A DNA stretch of 64,000 nt from Paramecium octaurelia (lineage: Eukaryota; Ciliophora; Oligohymenophorea; Peniculida; Parameciidae), in the NCBI GenBank assembly GCA_905182995.1, contig CAJJDP010000115.1, positions 48,765-112,764 of the forward strand, given 5' to 3'. Position numbers and translations under genes: made by a program. The notes beneath the pieces are model-generated. The model made no database searches, was not told where the DNA came from, and saw only the letters and a program-made list of their open reading frames with translations. Shown piece after piece: positions 49,117 through 61,232 of the stretch (the first letter of the stretch is position 1; each line of letters begins with the position of its first letter).

Positions 49117-51477
49117 CCAAATTTTAATTTGTCTTCATATAATATTGCCCTAATAAATTATGCTTACTGCGATTTATGCTTTTTGTGTCTATTTAATTTA
49201 ATTTCTTATTTATTTGTATCTCAATTAAGCAAGCAAAATTAAATTCTCGTCTCGAGCATTGGTGTATTCAGCACAAATATCATTTCATTAAAATCATTCT
49301 TCCGTGTATTTTTGTTCACGGTATTTGTTATTGATAAATCAATTATCTTTCAACCCCTTGATCCATAACATTTTCCTTTTTTAATCACTCCTTTATGTGA
49401 TAATCAGACAATATGAGTATCAACAGCCTAATTCAATTAATTCAGAGGAAAGATTCTTTTGCACTAGCTGTTAACTATGAATTTATTACAATATCATAAA
49501 ATTCTAAAAGTTACTAAATTAAGTTAAATTTTGAGAAGAAAGTAATATCTATTGATAGCTTTATACTTACTGTTCCAATTCCTATCAGTAAAATGAAATT
49601 TGTTAGCATTCTAAAAACAATATTGTTATATTGATGTGAATCTTAATATAATACTTAGAGCTTAAGTCCAAATTCATCAGTGTGCGTTGTACATTTTCTT
49701 GAGATGAGTTACATTAAATTTATTGCAAACATTTATGGGGCGAATGTTCTATTAAAGAATTATAAGAGATACAAAAAAAATTAAATATGAAATCCTTAAG
49801 ACTGATCATCTTAAAGTATGAAAAGCTAACTAGTATTTGAATTATGATATAAATTTATGATTGGAGCTGACTGTTGAGATAAGTGCATCGCATATACTGA
49901 AACTTGTATGGGAAAAGATTGAACGACAAATAATCGTTAGTTAATAGCAGAGTCAAATGATATTTAATATTTCTCTTTCATCATAAGTGGATCCAGTTTT
50001 TGAAATTTAGGAAATTTAAGAATATTAGACACACTCTTGCCATAAACCTAAAAGAAGAAACTATTAAAAAATATTTATAATTATCCCTATTAGATGGTTA
50101 ATGATGAAGGTCTTTAAAATCTCTTTAGATGATCATTAACATAAATAAATTCAAATAGACGCAAATTTAGGTTTAAAAGATGTCTTCGTAATTTTCGAAA
50201 CATTAGTATTCATCTACTTCTTCATAAATATCAATATTCTAACATTCTTCATTGTGTTCTTTTTCTTAAAGTTTCCATAACATATTACCAATCATTGCTC
50301 CAGCCCATCCGATCTGAATGTGAAATTCAGAAGACATCTAAAGTAAAATAAATATTTAAGTAGTAGATGATTTTCTAAATATTATCGAAATTTAAATGGG
50401 GAGTGTAGCATTAAATAGTAGTTATCCATTCTCATGAAACTTTAAAACTAAATGAGGACATAGAGTCTTCCTTTAAACAAAATTTAAATCATTCTTCTGG
50501 CATAGAATGCAATAAAGAAATTGTTTTTAATACAATAAAATTCTTTGTTTCATTCGTTTGGAATACTATAATCGAAATAATTTCAAAAATTTTAATTCTG
50601 AAATCCAAATTTCTATTTTAATGATAAAATTAGATAATTTAATAACTCTTTGTTTCATAAGTTTTACCTATTTAAGCATTATTTTTTGCTAATATATGCT
50701 TTTTAATAATATCATTATAGATGTTTATTTGTTGATAAATTCATTTTAAATTCATCCATTTCATGATCTATAGGGTTTAGCTAGGTGGTAAATATAAGTG
50801 ATTCACATATCGTAAAACATCTTTAGTTGGATTAAATTCTTTGTTTACAGGGACATTGTCAAAACTATGATAATTTCTAAAACTGTATTTTAGATTACAA
50901 ATCTGGATTATATTTAGAAAAATGACTGGAATTAATTGCATTCATACCTTAAACATCAATACACAAAAAGATCTCTACTCATTGCCCTTATATTTAACCT
51001 ATTTATCTAACTTCTTTATCATATTATAATTTGTGTTTTCTTAAACACCATACTTTTGGACTCATAGAATCTTTACCAATTCCAGTTTCATCTTGATAAA
51101 TTATTCTCTTTCTTCTTTATATGAAACAAGATAATCAATACATAAAGATACTGTTTGCCTTTATTAACACTAGTTGTTGCTTTTCGATTGATTTTTGAGG
51201 CCACCTTAGTAAATCCTCAAGATTTTATTCTGTTTAACGAACCTACTTTGATTTATTATTATTTCTTACAGTCTAAAAATCATCATAATAATGTTTCATT
51301 TAGCACAATTATCTTAAACCTAAAGAATTCATATATTACCTAAATATCCTTTTCCAATAAAAACAAATAATTAATTTATATATTACTAAATGCTAAATTT
51401 TTAATTTATATTTCAACTTACACTCTGATAACCCACTAACAGCTTAAGTATAAGAGGAATATTATTTTAATTGGAAT
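49117..51477. other. 2.4 kb AT-rich region without a supported gene
   Basis: Nothing recognisable on either strand; short open frames only. Confidence 0.4.
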
Positions 51478-51818
51478 ATGATTCGATTTTTACAATTCAA
51501 ATTGTAACTCTATTTTTTCTTTTTACTTTTGTTGCTATTTTAGATAAGCTATTCGCAAAAGAGTGACGTTCATCAGGATGAACAATGTAATTCAGCCTGT
51601 TTCTTGAATTATCCTTAATTTCTTGAAAGTTTTGATGATACCATATTTTAAACATTTATTATTGTCTCTAAGTAAAAGATTTTAACATTGATAAGGCAAG
51701 GGCCAGTGAGAGGTTTAACGATTGTCTGAAATTTTATTGTAATTGCTAGTTAGGATTAACTAATACTATGGTATTTTATTAAAAATTTACAAATAATAAA
51801 ACCATAAGTTTAATATGA
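51478..51818 (+). CDS. putative small secreted protein with paired Cys
   Basis: ATG 51478 encodes a clear signal peptide (MIRFLQFKLQLYFFFLLLLL, then FQISYSQ). The mature part has a Cys pair (DEQCNSACFLNYPQFLESFD). Removing a 32-nt segment (51655-51686, GTCTCT...GATAAG) joins in frame ARASERFNDCLKFYCNCQLG with three more Cys, ending at TGA 51816-51818, for 102 aa. The intron has an atypical 5' end (GTCTCT), so the splice is less certain; unspliced, the frame ends at TGA 51727-51729. Likely secreted or lumenal. No named family recognised. Confidence 0.5.
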
Positions 51819-52599
51819 GTTATAAGTATGTAGAAAATACATCGGATTTCAAAGTATATTCTTCTATTTGTTCTTCCAGATTGTTACCTTTTTGGGAATA
51901 TCGTCTAAAATATGACAAAAACATAATGGAATAATATAAATAATTTGGATTTTTCCATTAAATGAGTCACGCACTTATGATTAATTTAATTAAATACATA
52001 ATTAGATTTTTTGCTTGAGAGCGCATCAATTAACCTAATCTTAATATTTAATTAATTATAATATATATTTGATATGTGAAAAATCCATTTTATATCATTT
52101 TTCAACTTTCCTGTTTCTTTAATGAGCATACATTCCCATTTAATGAATATATATTGATAATTAAATTGAAAGTAAAAGTTTGGAAAGTTGAAAATTATAA
52201 AAAATTGTCTTTAAATTAGTCAATTTCTAGATTAAGGTTTAGAAATAGTTAGAGATAATATAAATACCATTTGAAAATATCTTCATCATTGATCTTTAAT
52301 TAATAATTATGTTCTGATAATCAATCTAAATTTGAAAAAGTAAAATTATTAATCATATATTTTGCTTTTTTAATTCTACCTTTTTGTTAAGAGTAATTAG
52401 ATTGAGATACTAATGAGCAAATTTTAAGGATTTAATTTTTACCTTAATAAAATGAAAAAATGGTGTTCAAAAAAAAAGCAATTATTTCTATACTCAATTT
52501 TAATGAGTTGTCACTGTTAGAATTGTTCTCATTCTTATAGCTTAGTTTTAAATTATGTAATTTAAGCTTAATCATCAAATTGATTTGATTAATAAAAAA
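51819..52599. other. AT-rich spacer
   Basis: No supported feature. Confidence 0.45.
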
Positions 52600-53590
52600 A
52601 ATTTAAAATTGCCTATAGAAGAAATTCTCAGAATACAAAATGGGCCTCAAATAAGCAAGTTTTTGAAGTATTATTAGTACCTGCTCTATCGCAAACATAT
52701 ACTAAGAATATCATTTTAAATTTAGAATATTTTTCGACATTTAAACCTATAACATCAACATTTGAATAATATTTGTTTACTTCCAATTATTATAAAAATA
52801 ACATGAGATTCCTTGAAGATTAATATGACTTTTACCAAAAAAGGTATCTAGATTTTAATTTTTGGTTCTTAAATATTCATTCTCCAAGACATACTTATTT
52901 TGCATGATGCATATGTTTTGTTTATATAGCAAGACTTTCGATAGGAAACCTTATCCATTAGTACTTTTCTTCGACACAGATAGCAGAAGCATTCATTTTT
53001 ACATGGAAAAGAGGAAGCATTATACTTTTGGAAAAGATATTATAGATTAGGCAATAGATTGCATTCGAAAATAAATAGAAACGATGAGTCGATTAGATGA
53101 ATTTGTGATTATAAGTACAATAAGTGGAGGTACTGGTTCTGTATGCCTTTGTTGGTTTTCTAGATAAAGCAATATATATTGGATTTATAATTTTCCCATT
53201 TTCTGAGATGTCAAATAGTGTAGTTGGATTTTCTAATGCCGTATTCTCGATTTATTCTATGACTAATTATTCTAAGAGTATAACAATGTTTGACAATTTG
53301 TCAATGTAAAATTAGAATTTAGTTGATTATTAATATTTAAATACCTCTGTGGCTCAAGTAGTATTCTAGTACGTATTATTTAACCGTATGATAAAATGAA
53401 TTATTTAATTACACTAGAACAGAATTATACCAAACATAATTCATTGAATATATAACTAAAAAGGAGTATTAACCCTATCAATGTCATCTAATTCTTCGTC
53501 ATATATCAACAGCATTACTATTTAGATAAAAATATTTTTGGTTAACTTGGTGGAACTCTAATCAATTTTAATCTTTTCTTTGGGATGACC
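52600..53590 (+). pseudogene. divergent tubulin-superfamily remnant
   Basis: The central frame reads KPYPLVLFFDTDSRSI, then HYTFGKDIIDQAIDCIRKQI and ISGGTGSV. GGTGS is the tubulin nucleotide-binding signature (GGGTGSG), and HYTFGKDIID matches the HYT-x-G-x-E-x-ID helix before it. After a frame change at the signature, YIGFIIFPFSEMSNSVVGFS and SKSITMFDNLSM follow, matching the tubulin segment that ends in a V-x-LDN-type motif, then LNTSVAQVVFQYV. An upstream frame (VFEVLLVPALSQTYTKNIIL) may be its N-terminal part but is not clearly tubulin. It is not an alpha or beta tubulin; it could derive from one of the divergent ciliate tubulins. Frame breaks and the incomplete signature mark it as a pseudogene. 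Confidence 0.6.
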
Positions 53591-54110
53591 TTTATAAAAT
53601 GTTATTGTTTTAAGCAGATTACACATTTATATTTTGAATCTGTAATCTGTTGAAAATACTGACATTTTTAGTTGATATTCTGATCATTCATTATGAATAT
53701 TAATGATTTTGTGATCAGATTTTGCAAAAAAGGTATTTAAGCCATATTAAAGGCATCATTGTTTAATGATTATCAGCCGAATTAAATATTACTTTGATAA
53801 ATAGGCTAGAAATGGTTTAAAAGCAAACTTACTGGAACCGAGAGGCTATGATTAGATTTTTTCAACATTCATTTCAATTTGAAAAAACTTTAAAGATTAC
53901 TCTTAAATGTTTGAAAGTTGTATAATGATGAAAAATAGATTCTAAAATAAAGAAATTTTTAAAAGATAGGAGTTAAAAATTACAAACATTTAGAAGGATA
54001 AGACACTACTTTAGCAACTAAAAAATAAAATTTTAACATTTTAAACAACAAAAGATGATTTAAATATATTTATGTTTGTATATTATATAATGAGCTTAGA
54101 AGGTTTTTGA
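53591..54110. other. AT-rich spacer
   Basis: Short open frames only, possibly further decayed tubulin sequence. Confidence 0.35.
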
Positions 54111-54536
54111 TTGGACTAATTTTTAAATGCTATTAGTTATGTCAAAGGAATACATCATTCTTTGAACAAGATATTTTTTATCATTAAAGAAAAAGAAAGT
54201 TTATTCATAATCTGCTAATTACTTTATGTTAATTCGCATGACAAAAGGTAGAAAGGACAAGATATTTAGAGAAGATATCTTTAATTTACAATATTATAGA
54301 CACTAGATGTGAAAGGGAGGCTTAAAAAAGATATTTAAATTTTTATTGATGTATAAATAATTGAAAAAAGATTTCAAATTATTAATTAACGTACATCCAT
54401 AAATTAGCAAAATCAAAATATAAAGTAATAATTTGCTGAGTAATCCAATAAAGAAATAAAGAGTTTAACTTTAAATTAATATCTGATTCAGATATTTTTT
54501 GTTCAATCTTTAAAACATAAATTGAGTACAATTTGA
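54111..54536 (+). CDS. hypothetical coding fragment (141 codons)
   Basis: Open from after TGA 54108-54110 to TGA 54534-54536 without an early Met. Reads DQFLNAISYVKGIHHSLNKI, then KKDIQIFIDVQIIEKRFQII and a Gln/Asn-rich helical part. No family recognised; an exon of a larger gene or a remnant. Confidence 0.3.
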
Positions 54537-55500
54537 GACTACTCTATTTAAATCTACCTTGATAATCAAAGAAAAAACTCAGGGGCTAAATTTTTATCAA
54601 CCAATTCATCTAAAATATATAATATAATTCTACTATTGTATCATTTTATTAAGTAATTAAGTATTAATTTACAAATGAAATATCTATCAACTGCTATTTG
54701 ATAGCATCATTTTCTTTGTAATAAATTGCTGTAATATTAATTTGGATTAATACCAAAAGATTTTAGGCTAAATTATAAATTAAGAGGGAGAAAATTATTA
54801 GGTTTTCTTGCTGTTTGATTTTTTCATAAGATTTTAAGTTGTCTAACCTTATAAGTAAGGTTTTAACACAAAATTAGAAGTTTTGAATCTTGAATAATGA
54901 CATTCTAAGGTTGATGAACATTGATTTGATTAAATTAGATATTTATGTTTAATAAATTAAACGATATGAATATCTTCATGTTCTAACGATAATATTAAGG
55001 CTTCATAGCCTTTAGATGATTTATTAGTAATAGCAATCAAAAATTTAATAAATGTATTTATAATTGAAAATTATTTGTTCGTCAAAGTTGAAGTTTAAAG
55101 AAGGCAACATAGCGTTCAAATTTTATTCTTAAACCTACAATGGAACTTATGCTAATCCTTTTTAATATTTTTGATTATTAACTATCAAATTCTCAAAATA
55201 TTTCAATTAAATAGCAATATAATTTAGATTTGATCAAGATTACTTTTTATTCTAACTTGATTTTGAATTCTTTTTACAAACTTGATAAGGAAATCAAACT
55301 GAAGGTTTTTGCTAGCCTATAAAATTTTGAGTGATTGATTTACACAATTACTAACTTTTTTTTGTGAAAATGAAACAAGAACTAACAAGATTTATTATTA
55401 GCAACATGGATGCATGATTCAGTTGAATTGAAGGCTTTTTAAATTGTAAATACAAGTAGCATAATTTTTCAAGTTAAAACCTAAAGCTACATTTTAATGA
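54537..55500. other. AT-rich region without a supported gene
   Basis: No frame could be supported. Confidence 0.4.
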
Positions 55501-56430
55501 AATTTCGTAATATTACAAATTTACTATTATAAACGGCTTTTGTATATTTGGAACAAAGAGTTAGCACAATTCAAGAAAAGAAAAGTATTTGTCTAAACTA
55601 TATTCACAGTTTACACTTGTCAGATTCGGATAGAACAAGGAGACGAGCGCAATGCAAAATAATACTCATCAATATAAGATGTATGTGAAATAGAATTTCA
55701 AGCTAGGCAATAATTGTAACATAATGTGCTTTGTTTTTATCCTGAATTCTAATTAATAAAAATTGCAAGTCTTTTTGCATCGAGTTTTGCATGTGCGACA
55801 ATACATTATCTGAAATAATGCATTTTCGAGTCATAATAGCATCAAAATAAGTAGTTTTAACATAAAAAGTAAGACTACTAGATTAATAGATTTTGAAACT
55901 GATTATATGTTTTCTATAATTTCTCAACCTATTTAGAAAGCGATGACCACAGAGATATCACAATATGTTTCGTGGGTGATTGGATTTTAGTATATCAACA
56001 TTATTTTTGTTCTAATTCTTATAGTAACAGTTTCATATTGCGCCAACTTCATCTCAACCTCAACATGCAGTCCTTTTTTTAAATTATTAGTGAAGATTGA
56101 TAATGTGCTTAATTTAAACAAAGCTAGCAAAATTAAACAATTTTCTTATTAAATTACTAAAGTCTCTCCAAATATGGTCCAGATTTTGCGCATACAATAA
56201 CTACCCGCCTTCAACTCGGCATAATATTACATATTTAGGTATTTTGTATGATAGGATGAAATCAATCAACCTAAACCCATTTAATTTTATAATCATGATG
56301 AACTTACGTTTATGGGAGTTCTCACAATTATTATTTACCTTAATTGCAATGAATTTAAAATCTTTAAAAAGATTTAGTTTTCATCCTAACAATAACACAC
56401 AAGATACTCATATGGTTTATAGTATAAAAC
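55501..56430 (+). pseudogene. membrane protein, C-terminal part, two frames
   Basis: A 131-codon frame (55501 to TGA 55894-55896) reads VFVQTIFTVYTCQIRIEQGD, then CEIEFQARQQLQHNVLCF. After a +1 frame change it continues as MFSIISQPIQKAMTTEISQY, then INIIFVLILIVTVSYCANFI, a likely membrane helix, SKIKQFSYQITKVSPNMVQI and LPAFNSAQYYIFRYFV. A hydrophobic helix followed by a '-PAFN-' segment is reminiscent of the C-terminal membrane part of large Cys-rich Paramecium receptor-like proteins; this is recalled, not checked. A further frame at 56250-56430 holds another hydrophobic stretch. The N-terminal part was not found. Confidence 0.42.
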
Positions 56431-56703
56431 TCTAAACAAAGTAATAGAAATATAATTTATTTTTAAAGTCAAATGAATTGCACTTTTCATATTGAAAGTT
56501 AATTATCGATGATATGTATTGCTCCTCACTAGTGTAAATGCTAAAGGAAATTGTGTGTTGAATGCATTTATGAACATGGAGTGGATATCTTATCAAACAC
56601 TGTTCCAACCAAATTATTTCAATAAATGGCAACCAAGAAATTAAAATAGTCTTAACTTGATGAGAAAACTGATTTAAAAACACAAAGAATGAATTTTTAA
56701 TCA

Positions 56704-59700
56704 ATGTTCACTTCAACTCAAAAAATGATAAAATAAATTTGTGAATAGTTTGCAGATTCAATAAAGTAGATTTATGATCTGATAGAAAATGAAGATAAAT
56801 CATATTATGAATACATTTACAAAAATGTGAATCCAACAGAATTGTCACATACGGATTTAGAAAAATTAGTTTAAATTGTGAATGAAAAAATCTTAGAAGA
56901 TTGGAATATTTAGAAACATTCATATTTGAGGAGGTTGGAAATGACAAAGAATTTTTGGTAAATAGAAACTAAGGGTTTTTGTGAAAAGATAAATTCAGAA
57001 ATGAAAGAGATTATCTAGTTTATTAAATTGGTAAATAATTCTTAAGTAAACTTTCCTTTAGCTACAGATATAGCGCCAGTTTATAACAGAAAGAAAGATT
57101 TGTATGAGGTATTAACTTAGATAAAAAATATTGATGAAACATATCTTTATTAGATATTTGAATGGGTTTAGAAAATCAAAATAACAGATTGCCAAGAACT
57201 TTTTTCAAATAAGAGCAAAAAAGAATAAGCCATGTTGAGATATATTAAGGATATTATTGAAAATATTAGTGAAATTGATTTTAATCAGAAGAGTTATTCA
57301 ACAGAAGAATATGAATAAATAAAAATGAACTTAATTGCGAAAATATCTTAGGATAAGCACATCATTGAATTTATGAAAGTCCTAGTTCATCTTACAGCCA
57401 TTGATGAAAGATTTATCTAATGCGGATCTAATTCACTCAACATATTAGTATAAATGAAGGTTGATATGAGAGAACAAAGCTTCGAGAATGTAAGGATTAG
57501 AGATACCTCTTTAATTGGGGCAAATTTTATAAGATGCAATTTCAATGGGTCCATTTTTGATAATGTTGATATCAGTGGAATGAACTTGAATGGAGCTGTA
57601 TTGTTCAATTGTATATGGAAAAACATAAAATTAGATAAGTTAAATTAATTAGATGGTCATACTAACTCTGTTTTATCAGTCTGCTTCTCTCCTGATGGTG
57701 CAACTTTAGCCTCTGGTAGTTAAGACTATTCTATCTGTTTATGGGATCTTAAGACAGGAAAATCAAAAGCAAAATTAGTTGGTCATAATCATGGAATTTT
57801 ATCCGTTAGTTTCTCACCTAATGGGACTACATTAGCATCTGGTAGTTAAGATAAGTCTATTCGTTTGTGGAATGTTAAGACAGGACAACAAAAATCCAAA
57901 TTAAATGGTCATTAAAATTCAGTTTTATCAGTCTGTATCTCTCCTGATGGTACTACATTAGCATCTGGGAGTGCAGACAACTCTATCCGTTTATGGGATA
58001 TTAAGACAGAATAATAAAAAGCCAAATTAGACGGTCATACTAGAGAAATACGATCGGTCTGTTTCTCTCCTGATGGTACTACATTAGCATCAGGTAGTAT
58101 AGATAATTCTATTCGTATTTGGAACGTCAAGACAGGATAATCAAATGTAAAATTAGATGGTCATACTGGAGAAGTTCTATCTGTCTCTTTCTCTCCTGAT
58201 GGTACTACATTAGCATCTGGTAGTTATGATAAGTCTATCCGTTTATGGGATTTTAACACAGGAAAATAAAAAGCAAGATTAAATGGTCATTAATATTCGG
58301 TTCAATCAGTCTGTTTCTCTCCTGATGGCACTACATTAGCATCTGGTAGCGTAGATAATTCTATTCGTATNTGGTAAATAGAAACTAAGGGTTTTTGTGA
58401 AAAGATAAATTCAGAAATGAAAGAGATTATCTAGTTTATTAAATTGGTAAATAATTCTTAAGTAAACTTTCCTTTAGCTACAGATATAGCGCCAGTTTAT
58501 AACAGAAAGAAAGATTTGTATGAGGTATTAACTTAGATAAAAAATATTGATGAAACATATCTTTATTAGATATTTGAATGGGTTTAGAAAATCAAAATAA
58601 CAGATTGCCAAGAACTTTTTTCAAATAAGAGCAAAAAAGAATAAGCCATGTTGAGATATATTAAGGATATTATTGAAAATATTAGTGAAATTGATTTTAA
58701 TCAGAAGAGTTATTCAACAGAAGAATATGAATAAATAAAAATGAACTTAATTGCGAAAATATCTTAGGATAAGCACATCATTGAATTTATGAAAGTCCTA
58801 GTTCATCTTACAGCCATTGATGAAAGATTTATCTAATGCGGATCTAATTCACTCAACATATTAGTATAAATGAAGGTTGATATGAGAGAACAAAGCTTCG
58901 AGAATGTAAGGATTAGAGATACCTCTTTAATTGGGGCAAATTTTATAAGATGCAATTTCAATGGGTCCATTTTTGATAATGTTGATATCAGTGGAATGAA
59001 CTTGAATGGAGCTGTATTGTTCAATTGTATATGGAAAAACATAAAATTAGATAAGTTAAATTAATTAGATGGTCATACTAACTCTGTTTTATCAGTCTGC
59101 TTCTCTCCTGATGGTGCAACTTTAGCCTCTGGTAGTTAAGACTATTCTATCTGTTTATGGGATCTTAAGACAGGAAAATCAAAAGCAAAATTAGTTGGTC
59201 ATAATCATGGAATTTTATCCGTTAGTTTCTCACCTAATGGGACTACATTAGCATCTGGTAGTTAAGATAAGTCTATTCGTTTGTGGAATGTTAAGACAGG
59301 ACAACAAAAATCCAAATTAAATGGTCATTAAAATTCAGTTTTATCAGTCTGTATCTCTCCTGATGGTACTACATTAGCATCTGGGAGTGCAGACAACTCT
59401 ATCCGTTTATGGGATATTAAGACAGAATAATAAAAAGCCAAATTAGACGGTCATACTAGAGAAATACGATCGGTCTGTTTCTCTCCTGATGGTACTACAT
59501 TAGCATCAGGTAGTATAGATAATTCTATTCGTATTTGGAACGTCAAGACAGGATAATCAAATGTAAAATTAGATGGTCATACTGGAGAAGTTCTATCTGT
59601 CTCTTTCTCTCCTGATGGTACTACATTAGCATCTGGTAGTTATGATAAGTCTATCCGTTTATGGGATTTTAACACAGGAAAATAAAAAGCAAGATTAAAT

Positions 59701-61232
59701 GGTCATTAATATTCGGTTCAATCAGTCTGTTTCTCTCCTGATGGCACTACATTAGCATCTGGTAGCGTAGATAATTCTATTCGTATTTGGGATTCTAAGA
59801 CAGGATAATAAAAAGTCAAATTAGATGGCCACTAATAGAATGTTCAATCAGTCTGTTTCTCCCCTGATGGTGCTATATTGGCTTCAGGTAGCTAAGACTA
59901 TTCCATCTGTTTATGGGATGTTAAGACAGGATATTAAAATGCCAAATTAGATGGTCATACTAGAGAAGTCATATCAGTCTGTTTCTCTCCTGATGGTACT
60001 ACATTAGCGTCTGGTAGTTATGATAAATCTATCTGTTTATGGGATGCTAAGACAGGAAAATAAAAAGCAATATTAAATGGTCATTAATATTCGGTTCAAT
60101 CAGTCTGTTACTCTCCTGATGGTACTACATTAGCATCAGGTAGCGTAGATAATTCTATTCGTATTTGGGATACTAAGACAGGATAATAAATATCTAAATT
60201 AGATGCTCATGAAAATTAAGTTTTATCAGTATGTTTCTCTCCTGATGGTACTACATTAGCATCAGGTAGCGCGGATAATTCTATTCGTATTTGGGATGCT
60301 AAGACAGGAGAATAAATAACCAAATTAGAAGGACATACTCATAATGTTTGGTCAGTCTGTTTTTCTCCTGAGGGAACTACATTAGCATCAGGAAGCTATG
60401 ATAACTCTATACGCTTATGGGATGTTAAGACTCTAGAAGAAATAGCAAAATTAGATGGTCATACTAGTTGCGTCAATTTCGTCTGTTTCTCTCCTAATAG
60501 TAATACATTAGCATCTGGTAGCGATGATAATTCAATCCGTTAATGGGATGTTAAGACAGGATAATAAACAGTCAAATTAAATGGTCATACAAATTGTGTT
60601 AATACAGGTTGTTTCTCTTTTGATGGTAGTATAATAGCATCTGGTAGTTATGATAAGTCAATCCGTTTATGGGATGTGAAGACAGGATAATAATAAGCTA
60701 AATTAAATGGTCATACTAGAGAAGTCATATCAGTCTGTTTCTCTCCTGATGGGACTACATTAGCATCTGGTAGCTATGATAACTCTATCCGCTTATGGGA
60801 TGTTAAGTCAACCCTATTAAAAGCCACATTTGACGATCATTTTAAAGAATTCATGTATTTTAGTTTTACTCCTGATTTTACTACATAAGTATCTGGTAAT
60901 GATGATTAACCAATCCGTTTATGGGATGTAATATCTGGACAACAAATCTTGCATTCAGATAATCGTTACAAAGATATTATGGCATAGCCTTAACCACTAA
61001 TATTTACTAGCAATATTCTTCCATAAAATGGTATATATATAACTATTGTTTAGTTACCTCTAATATTACTATCCTTCTTATATCACAATAGCTAATATTT
61101 CAATCATAGAGTGCTCTCATCTTGTAAGGAGAATTTATTAATCAATCAGGCATCGACTTGAAGACATTATTTTAATAAAGAGGAAGTTGCATTTTAGAAA
61201 AATAAAATGGATTTAACTCCAATTAAAATTGA
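56704..61232 (+). CDS. WD40 protein: helical N terminus, pentapeptide-like linker, 15 WD repeats
   Basis: ATG 56704 ([20 protein letters not shown]) to TGA 61230-61232. The window shows an extra segment because 56956-58370 is repeated after the N at 58371. Reading 56704-56955 on to 58372, and removing a 23-nt intron (61035-61057, GTATAT...TTTAG), gives 1030 codons with no break. After a helical region of about 240 residues comes a short stretch with pentapeptide-repeat character ([20 protein letters not shown]), then fifteen WD40 repeats of 42 residues, most with [20 protein letters not shown] followed by RLWD. The end ([18 protein letters not shown], then RGSCILEK) is typical of this Paramecium family. 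Two seven-bladed propellers would use 14 repeats. Probably a cytosolic scaffold or NACHT-WD40-like sensor, though no NTPase domain is seen. Confidence 0.94.
56956..58370 (+). repeat. assembly duplicate 4, copy A (1415 bp)
   Basis: Recurs at 58372-59786 after a single N, offset 1416. Lies wholly within the WD40 gene. The copies agree over the parts compared and have no net length difference. Confidence 0.93.
58371..58371. other. single-N contig join inside the WD40 gene
   Basis: Copy A stops inside a WD repeat (...SIRI) and copy B restarts in the N-terminal region. A literal reading of the window would give a false chimeric protein. Confidence 0.95.
58372..59786 (+). repeat. assembly duplicate 4, copy B
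   Basis: Second copy of 56956-58370. The intact gene should be read through this copy, which continues into unique WD repeats after 59786. Confidence 0.93.
59066..60955 (+). repeat. tandem array of fifteen 126-bp WD40 units
   Basis: Fifteen consecutive 42-codon units in one frame. Most share the words TCTCCTGATGGTACTACATT and GCATCTGGTAG with few differences. The last unit is the most divergent. Such DNA-level identity implies recent expansion or ongoing homogenisation. Confidence 0.93.
61035..61057 (+). other. 23-nt intron
   Basis: GTATATATATAACTATTGTTTAG-type intron. Splicing restores the family C terminus ([18 protein letters not shown]); unspliced, the frame ends earlier at a TGA. Confidence 0.85.

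Noticed and set aside
57417-57626. Minus-strand frame opposite the pentapeptide-like linker (and its duplicate at 58833-59042)
   Set aside because: It is antisense to a well-supported WD40 gene and has no family features of its own.
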